Below are positions 31,563-39,667 of a stretch of DNA of 42,839 bases, in pieces (position 1 is the stretch's first letter; every line of letters starts with the position of its first letter). The notes beneath the pieces are model-generated. The model ran no database searches. It was not told the origin of the DNA and worked only from the letters and a program-made list of their open reading frames with translations. Where the stretch lies: NCBI GenBank assembly GCA_964361785.1, contig CAYIBX010000008.1, positions 1 to 42,839 on the forward strand, written 5' to 3'. This DNA comes from UBA927 sp964361785. Its GTDB lineage: Bacteria; Patescibacteriota; Microgenomatia; UBA10105; UBA927. Both the position numbers and the translations under genes were made by a program.

Positions 31563-31600
31563 CTACAACAAATTTGCGCTATAGCGCAAAAAAGTTGTAG
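31563..31600. repeat. 38-bp palindrome, diverged copy 3 of 3
   Basis: CTACAACAAATTTGCGCTA (31563-31581) followed by TAGCGCAAAAAAGTTGTAG (31582-31600). Relative to copies 1 and 2, one pair changed on both arms (A-T to G-C beside CGC), preserving symmetry. Three adjacent bases (AAA in place of TTT) break it. It lies 4 bases before the serS -35 box, and no PaaX/Cas2-like gene is adjacent. Confidence 0.9.
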
Positions 31601-31604
31601 TCAT

Positions 31605-31634
31605 TTGTGAGTATGAGTGATATTTATGTATAAT
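31605..31634 (+). promoter_or_regulatory. promoter of serS
   Basis: TTGTGA (31605-31610), 18-base spacer, consensus TATAAT (31629-31634). Initiation is predicted about five bases before ATG 31646, so the leader is too short for a Shine-Dalgarno interaction. The palindrome ends 4 bases upstream of the -35. Confidence 0.6.
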
Positions 31635-31645
31635 CGAAAGTATAT

Positions 31646-32929
31646 ATGTTAGATATAAAATATATTCGAGAAAATTTGGAGTTGTGTAAGGTTGCGGCTA
31701 TCAATAAAAATCGCGTGGTCGAGTGGGAGAAATTGCTTAGTACAGACGAAAAACGCAAGAAACTCATTGGGAAAATCGATGTTCTTCGTACGGAGCGAAA
31801 CACAGTGAGTCAAGAACGAACCGCGGCAAGTAGTGTGCGAGGAAAAGAAATAAAAGTTGAGTTAAAAGAGTTGGAAGAAGCACTTCGAGCAATTGAAAGC
31901 GAATTTGAGTCACTCATGCTTACTGTCCCAAATGTCCCAGATAAAAGCGTGCCAGTTGGGAAAGATGAAAAAGATAATGTGGAAGTAAAAAAGTGGCCTG
32001 CCCGCAATGCTTCGCAAAGCGATGCAGGCGGGGGTGAGCCAACCAAATTCAATTTTGAACCAAAAGATCATATAGAACTTGCTACATCGCTTGACCTTAT
32101 AGATTTTGAACGCGGCGCAAAGGTTGGTGGGTCGCGTGCGTATTTCTTAAAAAATGAAGGAGCACAGCTCGAGTTGGCAATTCTCATGTATACGTTCAAT
32201 AAATTGATAGCGAAAGGATACACGCCGCTTATCGCTCCAAGTTTAGTTAAAGAATTTACGTTTTTTGGAAACGGCCAATTACCATGGGGGAGAGATGAGA
32301 TATATCATTTTGAGAAAGATAATCAGTATTTAGCAGGAACAGCAGAAGTACCTGTCACAGCGTATTATGCAAATGAAGTGCTTCTTGAAAAAGATTTGCC
32401 TAAAAAGTTTGTTGCATTCTCTCCGTGTTTTCGTCGAGAGGCGGGAAGTTATGGCAAAGATGTAAAAGGGGTCTATAGAGTACACCAATTTAATAAAATT
32501 GAACAAGTAATTATCTCAACTGCAGAAACGAGTAACTCTCTTACTCTACATGAAGAATTATTAGCCAATTCAGAGGAAATATTACAAGACCTAAAGCTTC
32601 CATACAGAGTGCTTCTGATGTGCACAGGAGATATGGGTGAACCGCAGGTGAAAAAATATGATATAGAAACGTGGATGCCCGGAAGAAAAGCATATGGAGA
32701 GACGATGTCTAATTCATTCATGGGCGACTTTCAGGCACGTAGATTAAAGATTCGATACAAAGGAAAAGATGGAACCACAAAATTTTGTCACACATTAAAT
32801 AATACAGCTATCGCGACACCTAGAATATTAGTCGCAATACTCGAGAACTATCAACAAAAAGATGGATCAGTGGTAGTGCCAGACGTTCTCCAACCGTTTG
32901 TAGGGAAAAAAATAATTACACGAAAGTAG
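31646..32929 (+). CDS. serS: seryl-tRNA synthetase
   Basis: 427 residues. The N-terminal coiled-coil tRNA-binding arm (about 1-100) precedes the class II core: GAQLELAILMYTF, AGTAEVPVTAYY, CFRREAGSYGKDVKGVYRVHQFNKIEQ, TWMPGRKAYGETMSNSFMGDFQARRL and NTAIATPRILVAILENYQ. Residues 118-129 (PARNASQSDAGG) are an extra 12-residue insertion between the usual KKW and GEP, encoded exactly by a 36-bp palindromic element (31997-32032). The insertion is in a surface linker between arm and core, so activity is probably kept. The 3' end overlaps the convergent MFS gene by 14 bases. Confidence 0.96.
   Translation: MLDIKYIRENLELCKVAAINKNRVVEWEKLLSTDEKRKKLIGKIDVLRTERNTVSQERTAASSVRGKEIKVELKELEEALRAIESEFESLMLTVPNVPDKSVPVGKDEKDNVEVKKWPARNASQSDAGGGEPTKFNFEPKDHIELATSLDLIDFERGAKVGGSRAYFLKNEGAQLELAILMYTFNKLIAKGYTPLIAPSLVKEFTFFGNGQLPWGRDEIYHFEKDNQYLAGTAEVPVTAYYANEVLLEKDLPKKFVAFSPCFRREAGSYGKDVKGVYRVHQFNKIEQVIISTAETSNSLTLHEELLANSEEILQDLKLPYRVLLMCTGDMGEPQVKKYDIETWMPGRKAYGETMSNSFMGDFQARRLKIRYKGKDGTTKFCHTLNNTAIATPRILVAILENYQQKDGSVVVPDVLQPFVGKKIITRK
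31997..32032. repeat. 36-bp palindromic element inserted in frame in serS
   Basis: It begins CCTGCCCGCAATGCTTCG and ends with GCAGGCGGG. It folds on itself with 13 Watson-Crick and 2 G-T pairs out of 18. Its first 15 bases equal those at 23935-23949 in the intergenic repeat cluster, and the last nine match 23998-24006. It adds 12 codons without a stop or frame change. Confidence 0.85.
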
Positions 32930-34109
32930 TTACGGGGTGATATTTTTTTCGGATACGAAGACCCAACGGAAGTACAACAGAGATACTTACTATACCCAAG
33001 AACGTATACATAGCTCTCACCCCTCCGAAAAGATCCATAATCACGCTTGAAAGAATTGCTGAGCTTACGACTGCGAATGCTATAAGCATTGAGAGCGTGG
33101 AAAGCGCTGTTGCACGATTTTGTGATGAATAATGTTCGTTGACATAACTCCCTAAAATTACCCATCGAGCACTTGAAGCAAATATAGACAGGGCCACAGC
33201 GATGATGGCAAATTCTTTGGATAACAATAATCCAGGCAGATAACAAAGTATCATAACGATAGGGAAAAAAAGATATGCGCGTCGTTTCGTTATGATAGAT
33301 TTGAGGTGAAGTGCACCAAAAAGTATGCTGCTGTTTATTATGCGTATAGTAGCCACAATGAGGCCGATTTGAAATGTTGTATATCCGATGGTGGTTAATA
33401 ACGACGTATTAAATATCATCATTGCAGACCATGTAATACCACCAACTCCTATGTAAAAAAGAGATATGTCACGAACGTAGGGAGATTTGAATAGTTCATG
33501 AAATCCATTATTAAACTGCGTTAGGTATCGAGGAATAGTAAATTTTTCTGTATCAATTGATGGTTCTATAAACCATAAACTTACGATAAGTCCGATGACT
33601 TCAGCGCACAGTGATGCAAAAATAGCCACTATATATCCCCATATGCTCAAAATTCCACCCAATAAAATTGCCCCTGCGAATGAAAGCTGAAAGATCAGTG
33701 ATGCTTTGGCAGATATTTTTGCATAGAGATTGTGTCGGTTGTCTACCTTTAGAGAGTCATAAATGAGTGCGTCTTTGGCTCCAGATACAAACGAATCACC
33801 AATGCCAGCGATAATTGCTACGATAATAAATGTACTAAAATTAGTAGAAAATGCGTACATGAATAATCCAAGAATTGATATGATTCGGCCAATAAGTACC
33901 GATGCGCGTTTACCCAATAAATCAGCAATAGCCCCGGTAGGGAGTTCAGATAAAAGTTGGGCTCCTTGTTTGATCGCCTCAATGAGTGCCAATTGAGGAA
34001 GTGATATGAATTGTAATTCGTACGCGACCCACACGGGCATATGAAAGATTAGCCCACCAAAGAATTCTGAGATATAGAAAATTTTTTCGTTACGGAGTGA
34101 AATAGTCAT
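32916..34109 (-). CDS. MFS transporter
   Basis: About 397 residues with twelve predicted transmembrane helices, from ATG 34109. Motif A-like sequence GAIADLLGKRASVLIGR lies between helices 2 and 3 (GxxxDxxGRR type). The later half has GSYVNEHYSSQNRATALSTLSML. It belongs to the drug or small-metabolite exporter-like MFS; the substrate is not predictable. A longer ORF up to 34184 would cross the divergent promoter region, so I use the inner Met. It overlaps serS by 14 bases, tail to tail. Confidence 0.88.
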   Translation of the reverse strand: MTISLRNEKIFYISEFFGGLIFHMPVWVAYELQFISLPQLALIEAIKQGAQLLSELPTGAIADLLGKRASVLIGRIISILGLFMYAFSTNFSTFIIVAIIAGIGDSFVSGAKDALIYDSLKVDNRHNLYAKISAKASLIFQLSFAGAILLGGILSIWGYIVAIFASLCAEVIGLIVSLWFIEPSIDTEKFTIPRYLTQFNNGFHELFKSPYVRDISLFYIGVGGITWSAMMIFNTSLLTTIGYTTFQIGLIVATIRIINSSILFGALHLKSIITKRRAYLFFPIVMILCYLPGLLLSKEFAIIAVALSIFASSARWVILGSYVNEHYSSQNRATALSTLSMLIAFAVVSSAILSSVIMDLFGGVRAMYTFLGIVSISVVLPLGLRIRKKYHPVTTFV

Positions 34110-34150
34110 GTTGATTTGATTAGATCGAGTAATTATAGCTCGGTTTGCAC

Positions 34151-34156
34151 TATAAT
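34151..34156 (+). promoter_or_regulatory. -10 of the spermidine-synthase-like gene
   Basis: Consensus TATAAT between the divergent MFS and spermidine-synthase-like genes. Predicted leader of about 16 bases before ATG 34179. A matching -35 is not clear. Confidence 0.45.
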
Positions 34157-34178
34157 AAAAATGTGATTTCTCACATAT

Positions 34179-34805
34179 ATGCATTTTATTACGTACATAA
34201 TTCCTAAAACCATACTCAAAACTGGTTCTTTCTATAATCGTGATATACGCGTCGTTGAAGAGGCGTTGACATATAAGCTTTTGGTAAATGGAGCCACTGA
34301 AACAGGACCATATATTAGAAAATTATTACTATATGCATTTAAGAAATTTAATATTTCGAAAGAAAAAAATGTTAATAATATATTAGTTCTAGGTGTAGCG
34401 GGGGGCGCGATTATTCACATGCTTCACGATATGTATCCTAAAGCATATATCACTGGAGTAGACATCGATGCGGTGATGATTGAGATTGGTAATAAGTATT
34501 TTGAACTTTCCAGTATAAAGAAGTTGAAATTGGTAGTAGAAGATGCGAAGGATTATGTGAAGAATTGTAAGACTATATATGATTGTGTGGTAATAGATTT
34601 ATTTATCGGTAGAGACATACCTGCATTTGTGAGCAAAATCTATTTTTTACGTAGAGTTAAGAAGTTGCTTTCATCTTCTGGTTTTGTATTTATCAATTAT
34701 TTGAAAGAATTGGAATATCCTAAAGCGCTCGAAAAAGAATATAATTCTGTAGTTCATTACGACAAAGATTACAACCGATTTTTTCTTGCGAAAAAGAACC
34801 TCTAA
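34179..34805 (+). CDS. spermidine synthase-like SAM-dependent transferase
   Basis: 208 residues. NNILVLGVAGGAIIHML followed by YPKAYITGVDIDAVMIEIGNKYF is the spermidine-synthase variant of the Rossmann methyltransferase fold, with VVEDAKDYV and YDCVVIDLFIGRDIP downstream. It lacks the N-terminal beta-domain of true SpeE, so it may be a methyltransferase-like paralog rather than an aminopropyltransferase. The base composition is notably AT-rich. secA follows, with its own extended -10 overlapping the end region. Confidence 0.8.
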   Translation: MHFITYIIPKTILKTGSFYNRDIRVVEEALTYKLLVNGATETGPYIRKLLLYAFKKFNISKEKNVNNILVLGVAGGAIIHMLHDMYPKAYITGVDIDAVMIEIGNKYFELSSIKKLKLVVEDAKDYVKNCKTIYDCVVIDLFIGRDIPAFVSKIYFLRRVKKLLSSSGFVFINYLKELEYPKALEKEYNSVVHYDKDYNRFFLAKKNL

Positions 34806-34807
34806 TG

Positions 34808-34816
34808 TGTTAAAAT
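34808..34816 (+). promoter_or_regulatory. extended -10 of secA
   Basis: TGT-TAAAAT (hexamer 34811-34816). Initiation is predicted about 34823, the A of the secA ATG, so the transcript is probably leaderless. Confidence 0.45.
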
Positions 34817-34822
34817 TAACAG

Positions 34823-37522
34823 ATGTTTCAGTTCATCACAAAGCTTCTTGATACGAATGCGAAAGAAATTACAAAGCTTGGGAGCATTGTCGATTCTATT
34901 TACGCCCGAGAAGATGCCACGCGTAAACTCAAAGAAACTGATTTCAAAAAAAAGACCGCTGAATTTCGAGTACGGTTAGGGAACGGTGAAACACTTGATG
35001 ATATTTTGCCGGAGGCATACGCCCTTGTTCGAGAAGCAGCGCGACGCATCATAGGCGAGAGACACTACGATGTGCAGCTTATGGCGGCCATTGCTCTTCA
35101 TCAAGGAAAGGTGGCAGAGCAGAAAACGGGAGAAGGAAAGACGTTGTCTGCCACTCCTGCACTTTACCTTAATGCTCTCATTGGTCGAGGCGTACATCTG
35201 GTGACGGTCAACGATTATTTGGCTCGTCGAGATGCGGGCTGGATGGCGACGGTGTATGAGCTTCTTGGCATTTCAGTTTCGGCAATTATTAGTGAACAGT
35301 CATTTCTTTATGATCCTGAATTTGTCGAGCCCACAGCGACTGACTGGAGGTTGAAGCATTTACGACCTGTGTCGAGAAAAGAGGCGTATGCCGCAGACAT
35401 TACGTACGGCATTAATTCTGAATTTGGGTTTGATTATCTTCGTGATAACATGGCATCTGATATGTCGCAGCTGTCGCAGCGCGAGTACCATTTTGCGGTC
35501 ATTGATGAAGTAGACTCAATTTTAATCGATGAGGCACGCACACCGCACATTATTTCAGCGCCTGCAGAAGAAGCGACCAGTAAGTATTATGACTATGCCA
35601 AAATCGTAGACAAGATAGAAAAAGAGATAGACTTTCTTATAGACGAGAAATTGCGTACAGCGCATTTGACTGATGCAGGGATTGCAAAAGTAGAAAAAAT
35701 ATTAGGAGTAGGTAATATCTACGAGTCAAGCTTTGAAACGGTTCATCATATAGAAGCGGCACTCAAAGCGCGTGCATTATTCACACGAGAAAAAGACTAC
35801 ATCGTCAAAGACGGACAAGTGATAATCGTTGATGAATTTACCGGAAGATTGTTAAACGGCAGACGTTTTAGTGAAGGTATTCACCAAGCGATAGAGGCCA
35901 AAGAAGGTGTATCTATCCAGCAGGAAAGCAAAACACTTGCTACGGTTTCTTTACAGAATTACTTTCGTATGTATGAAAAGCTTTCCGGAATGACGGGTAC
36001 TGCAGCGACAGAAGCTGAAGAGTTTAAGAAGATTTATAATCTTGATGTCATTGTCATCCCGACTAATAAAGACATGATTCGTGAAGACTACACGGATATG
36101 GTCTACAAAACGACGCGAGCGAAATATGAAGCAGTTACCAATGATATTGCAGAGCATTATAAAAAAGGACAACCTGTCTTGGTTGGCACCACATCGATAG
36201 ATAAAAACGAAATAATAAGTGATTTATTAAACAAAAAGGGTGTCCCACATCAGGTGCTTAATGCCAAAAATCATCTTCGGGAAGCCATGATTATCTCAGA
36301 TGCCGGGAAACGCGGCGCTATCACAGTCGCTACCAATATGGCGGGCCGAGGCGTTGATATAATTTTAGGTGGGGCAAAAAAAGAGAAGTGGGAGTACGAG
36401 GACGAAAAACAGTGGGAAAAAGATCTCAAGGATTGGCAAAAAAGACATGACGAAGTAGTGTCTTTAGGCGGATTGTATGTTTTAGGTACTGATCGACATG
36501 AGAGTCGACGCATTGATAATCAGTTGCGCGGTCGATCAGGTCGTCAAGCAGATCCGGGATCCAGTCGGTTTTATGTGTCGCTTGAAGATGACATCATGAG
36601 GCTTTTTGGCGGGGATCAGGTGTCTAAACTTATGACCATTTTTAATCTTCCAGAAGATGTGCCGCTAGAGCATCCGATGGTGTCTCGGGCACTTGAGCAA
36701 GCACAAATTAAGGTAGAAGGCTTTCATTTTGATAATCGCAAGCATTTAGTGGAGTACGATGACGTCCTGAATAAGCAGCGAGAAATTGTGTATAGACGTA
36801 GAAGAAAGATATTAGAGGGTGAAAATCAAAAAGAGACTATAGTAAAGAAAGTTGAAGCGGAAGTTTCTAACGTGGTTTTGATGTATTCAAGTGATGAGAG
36901 TCATATAGAACGCGAAAAAATTGTCACAGAGTTTTGTACCATTATTCCATTTGAACCTACCTCTCAACAACAACTCTTAGTTCAGCTTCAACAGCTTCAT
37001 ACAGCAAATGATATCGTCGATTTTTTTAGCAAAGTAGTATCGGATGTGTACGATAAGCGTGAAGCTGCAGTGACGCCAGAGGTTATGAGACAGCTTGAGC
37101 GATGGGTAAGTTTATCCGTTATTGATAATTTTTGGATGGATCATCTGGATGCTATCGATGATTTGCGGGAAGGAATAGGGCTGCGGGGATACGGGCAACG
37201 AGATCCGCTGGTCGAATATAAAAATGAAGCGTTTTCTATGTTTGAGCGGCTTATGAGCGGCATTGATTCTGAAATTGTTGCACGGATTTTTAAGGTGCAT
37301 GTGGAACTGTCACCAAATCAAACGAATCAGAGTATAAAAACGTCTGTTTTACCAACTGAGACAGTAATTTCAAAGGCAGCCAAGCGCATGCAAACAAATG
37401 CTGAAGCCTCTATAAAGACGCCGGTTGTTGTCGCCCATAAACTTGGTCGAAATGATCCATGTTGGTGCGGAAGTGGCAAAAAGTGGAAAAAATGTCACAT
37501 GAATAGTGATTTAGCACGATAG
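34823..37522 (+). CDS. secA: preprotein translocase ATPase SecA
   Basis: 899 residues, full length. Walker A is EQKTGEGKTLSATPALYLN, followed by VTVNDYLARRDAGWM, YGINSEFGFDYLRDNM, a HFAVIDEVDSILIDEARTP Walker B region and GRGVDIILGG. The preprotein cross-linking and helical scaffold domains follow, and the C-terminus is the zinc-binding SEC-C motif CWCGSGKKWKKCH. It drives secreted proteins through SecYEG. It is monocistronic and followed by a nested inverted repeat. Confidence 0.97.
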   Translation: MFQFITKLLDTNAKEITKLGSIVDSIYAREDATRKLKETDFKKKTAEFRVRLGNGETLDDILPEAYALVREAARRIIGERHYDVQLMAAIALHQGKVAEQKTGEGKTLSATPALYLNALIGRGVHLVTVNDYLARRDAGWMATVYELLGISVSAIISEQSFLYDPEFVEPTATDWRLKHLRPVSRKEAYAADITYGINSEFGFDYLRDNMASDMSQLSQREYHFAVIDEVDSILIDEARTPHIISAPAEEATSKYYDYAKIVDKIEKEIDFLIDEKLRTAHLTDAGIAKVEKILGVGNIYESSFETVHHIEAALKARALFTREKDYIVKDGQVIIVDEFTGRLLNGRRFSEGIHQAIEAKEGVSIQQESKTLATVSLQNYFRMYEKLSGMTGTAATEAEEFKKIYNLDVIVIPTNKDMIREDYTDMVYKTTRAKYEAVTNDIAEHYKKGQPVLVGTTSIDKNEIISDLLNKKGVPHQVLNAKNHLREAMIISDAGKRGAITVATNMAGRGVDIILGGAKKEKWEYEDEKQWEKDLKDWQKRHDEVVSLGGLYVLGTDRHESRRIDNQLRGRSGRQADPGSSRFYVSLEDDIMRLFGGDQVSKLMTIFNLPEDVPLEHPMVSRALEQAQIKVEGFHFDNRKHLVEYDDVLNKQREIVYRRRRKILEGENQKETIVKKVEAEVSNVVLMYSSDESHIEREKIVTEFCTIIPFEPTSQQQLLVQLQQLHTANDIVDFFSKVVSDVYDKREAAVTPEVMRQLERWVSLSVIDNFWMDHLDAIDDLREGIGLRGYGQRDPLVEYKNEAFSMFERLMSGIDSEIVARIFKVHVELSPNQTNQSIKTSVLPTETVISKAAKRMQTNAEASIKTPVVVAHKLGRNDPCWCGSGKKWKKCHMNSDLAR

Positions 37523-37533
37523 AACAATATAAA

Positions 37534-37596
37534 GTGCTATTTTAAACACCGCACAGATACGTTTCTTTCTTATATAAAACGTGATACAAATAGCAC
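37534..37596. repeat. nested inverted repeats downstream of secA
   Basis: Outer arms GTGCTATTT (37534-37542) and AAATAGCAC (37588-37596) enclose inner arms ACGTTT (37559-37564) and AAACGT (37577-37582). Both are exact complements. There is no T-run directly after, so it is not a typical terminator. It separates secA from the convergent radical SAM cassette and may mark its left edge. Confidence 0.65.
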
Positions 37597-37664
37597 AAGA
37601 AAATTTCTGAGGTTATATATTATATAGGGCACCCTTTTCAATGACCCGTTACTGTATGGTATTT

Positions 37665-38996
37665 CTAAAGAAGCGGAGCGAAGCATTGCGGGTCGTTTCC
37701 GATAAGTTTACCGTCTGCAATTTTTCCTCCATATCCCAAAACGGTTGCACGGCATTTCCCCCGACATTGTTTCATATAAAATCTGCAATCCATACAGCCG
37801 ATTTTATCGGCGGCGCGGTACGATTCGAAGTTGGGATTATTCCAAGCGTCTTCAACGGAGGTGTTTATCATGTTCGGACCCAGATATTTTCCGGTCGGAT
37901 CGACGTCGAGAATAAAAGGGCAGGAAAACACCTGCCCATCGGGCATCATGCTGATATACTTCGTCAGTGCTCCGCATTCCGCGTAATTGAACGGAAACGG
38001 TTTGTCGGATTTGTCTTCATACGATCCGCAAAATAGATCCTTGTACTTCAGGATTATTTTAATTCCCGATTTTTTAATCGCTTCTTCTTCGCGCAGATTC
38101 TGCACGGTTTTGGCGAATGCCATATACTCAATAGGGTTAAGCATCTCATTACTTAACGCGTACCGCGCCCGACCACTGGGTTTTAACGGCATAAAGTTGA
38201 TGGTAAATTTAAATTTTGCGGCCAAGCGGGTTAAAAACGGTACATCCCGTACGTTGTCCCGACCGATTGCGGCTGCGATAACTCCGGCAATTGCGCGATC
38301 AGGATGATCCGTATTAAACCGGTAAATCCGTTCAACAGTTTCGAGTACTTTATCGAACCCGCCTACCCGCCTCCGTTTATCGTTTATTTCACGCGATCCT
38401 TCCAAACTGAGAACGGCCTCATCAACACCGGAAGCAAATACTTTTTGTGCTATCGAATCCACCCACCATCCATTGGAATATATGCCGACGTTCATCCCAA
38501 GAGACTTGGCATACGCTATCGCTTCGAACAGATCGACCATAATGAGTGCTTCCCCTCCGGTAAACCGCCATTCCATGGTTCCGGATTCATAAAATTTTCT
38601 GATAATATCCTTCGTTTGTTCGATTGTCCGTCTGGCTTCTTTCACGAATGCGCTCGAAGTGAAGTAACAATGTTCGCATTGGAAATTACAACGGCGCGTA
38701 TAACTGTCAAAAACGCGGATTGGCGCGGACAGCACTCCATTCCGGATATGTTTTGGAGGCGGAACGGACCGCATGGATGGCGATGTATATTTCCCATTTT
38801 TATGGTTAATAAACCCTTTTTGAATAAAGAAGTCGATGCGTGTTTCGGGACATGTACCGGTGGATATTAACCTTTTTGTAACAGCGGCAAGAAATCCATA
38901 CTCATCAGGGTTCAGGATTTCGACCGCCATTGTTTTTGCGTCGTAAATAAGACCGCCAAAATATTCTTTCCTTAGCGTAAATCTTTGTGGTTTCAT
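37665..38996 (-). CDS. radical SAM/SPASM protein with PqqD-like N-terminus
   Basis: 443 residues. N-terminal ~80 residues (RKEYFGGLIYDAKTMAVEILNPDEYGFL) resemble a PqqD/RRE-type peptide-binding domain. The radical SAM motif is C103-x3-C107-x2-C110 in RRCNFQCEHCYF, with the GGE of FTGGEALIM. The SPASM region has ECGALTKYISMMPDGQVFSCPF and later CMDCRFYMKQCRGKC plus a last Cys in NDPQCF, enough for two auxiliary [4Fe-4S] clusters. Such enzymes mostly modify ribosomal peptides, but I found no precursor nearby. It overlaps the ComB-like gene by ATGA and is the last gene of a four-gene cassette. Confidence 0.88.
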   Translation of the reverse strand: MKPQRFTLRKEYFGGLIYDAKTMAVEILNPDEYGFLAAVTKRLISTGTCPETRIDFFIQKGFINHKNGKYTSPSMRSVPPPKHIRNGVLSAPIRVFDSYTRRCNFQCEHCYFTSSAFVKEARRTIEQTKDIIRKFYESGTMEWRFTGGEALIMVDLFEAIAYAKSLGMNVGIYSNGWWVDSIAQKVFASGVDEAVLSLEGSREINDKRRRVGGFDKVLETVERIYRFNTDHPDRAIAGVIAAAIGRDNVRDVPFLTRLAAKFKFTINFMPLKPSGRARYALSNEMLNPIEYMAFAKTVQNLREEEAIKKSGIKIILKYKDLFCGSYEDKSDKPFPFNYAECGALTKYISMMPDGQVFSCPFILDVDPTGKYLGPNMINTSVEDAWNNPNFESYRAADKIGCMDCRFYMKQCRGKCRATVLGYGGKIADGKLIGNDPQCFAPLL

Positions 38997-39667
38997 ATGC
39001 GCTCCAAAATAATCGGGTCTCCCTTCCTGGCTTTAACGACAAAATCGAACGTATCGCGGGTCATGCAGAGATTAAAATCAATTTTAGACCATTTCGTCAT
39101 CGGATGCAGCAGAAAACCGTCGGCGGAAGGATGTGTTTTCATATATATTCGAATCTTATGAAAGTTCATTGGGTGTTCATTAAGAAGTGACATTATATAT
39201 TTTGCACACATAACATCCTCATTTTCGGGGTGCCAGTCATCGGTACAAAGAAGGGTCACGTCATTCGGTTTACGTTTTTGAATATAGGAAGCAATGGCAT
39301 TTGCGTTTACGAATGCGCCGGTGATAACTTCATCGGCATGTATTGCTTTGTGAATGCCCTGTGTGCCTGCACTTGTCGTGAGGATAACGGTTTTCCCCTT
39401 AAACGAAACCGTTCTAAGTTCGGCAGGCGAGTTACCCCAATCGAAGTCTGATGGTTTTATCCCCTTTCTTTCACCGATCAAAAGGTAGGAGGGGTGGGAT
39501 TTTTTTATCGAGTAGGCCTCGTCGAGGTCCGCAACGGATATAACTTCTTTGGCGCTGTTGGCAAATAGATAACACGTTGTGGTAAAAGCACGTAACACGT
39601 CAATGACGACGGTTACTCCTTTGGCATGGTCGGCATTTTTTAAGGATGTAATGATTTGTATTTTCAT
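38993..39667 (-). CDS. ComB-like 2-phosphosulfolactate phosphatase family
   Basis: 224 residues. VTVVIDVLRAFTTTCYLFANSAKEV, LIGERKGIKPSDFDWGNSPAEL and GKTVILTTSAGTQGI are the ComB family motifs in order. ComB dephosphorylates 2-phosphosulfolactate in coenzyme M synthesis in methanogens; bacterial homologs have mostly unknown substrates. Here it sits in a cassette with a kinase, an oxidoreductase and a radical SAM enzyme, so it probably hydrolyses a phosphorylated intermediate. It overlaps both neighbours by 4 bases. Confidence 0.88.
   Translation of the reverse strand: MKIQIITSLKNADHAKGVTVVIDVLRAFTTTCYLFANSAKEVISVADLDEAYSIKKSHPSYLLIGERKGIKPSDFDWGNSPAELRTVSFKGKTVILTTSAGTQGIHKAIHADEVITGAFVNANAIASYIQKRKPNDVTLLCTDDWHPENEDVMCAKYIMSLLNEHPMNFHKIRIYMKTHPSADGFLLHPMTKWSKIDFNLCMTRDTFDFVVKARKGDPIILERI

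Noticed and set aside
31555..31645. T-box or riboswitch before serS
   Set aside because: The 91 bases are filled by the palindrome and a promoter; no T-box consensus and a predicted leader of five bases.
37523..37664. Precursor peptide for the radical SAM enzyme
   Set aside because: I looked on the minus strand after the radical SAM stop and saw no credible short ORF with a start site; the plus-strand gap holds only inverted repeats.
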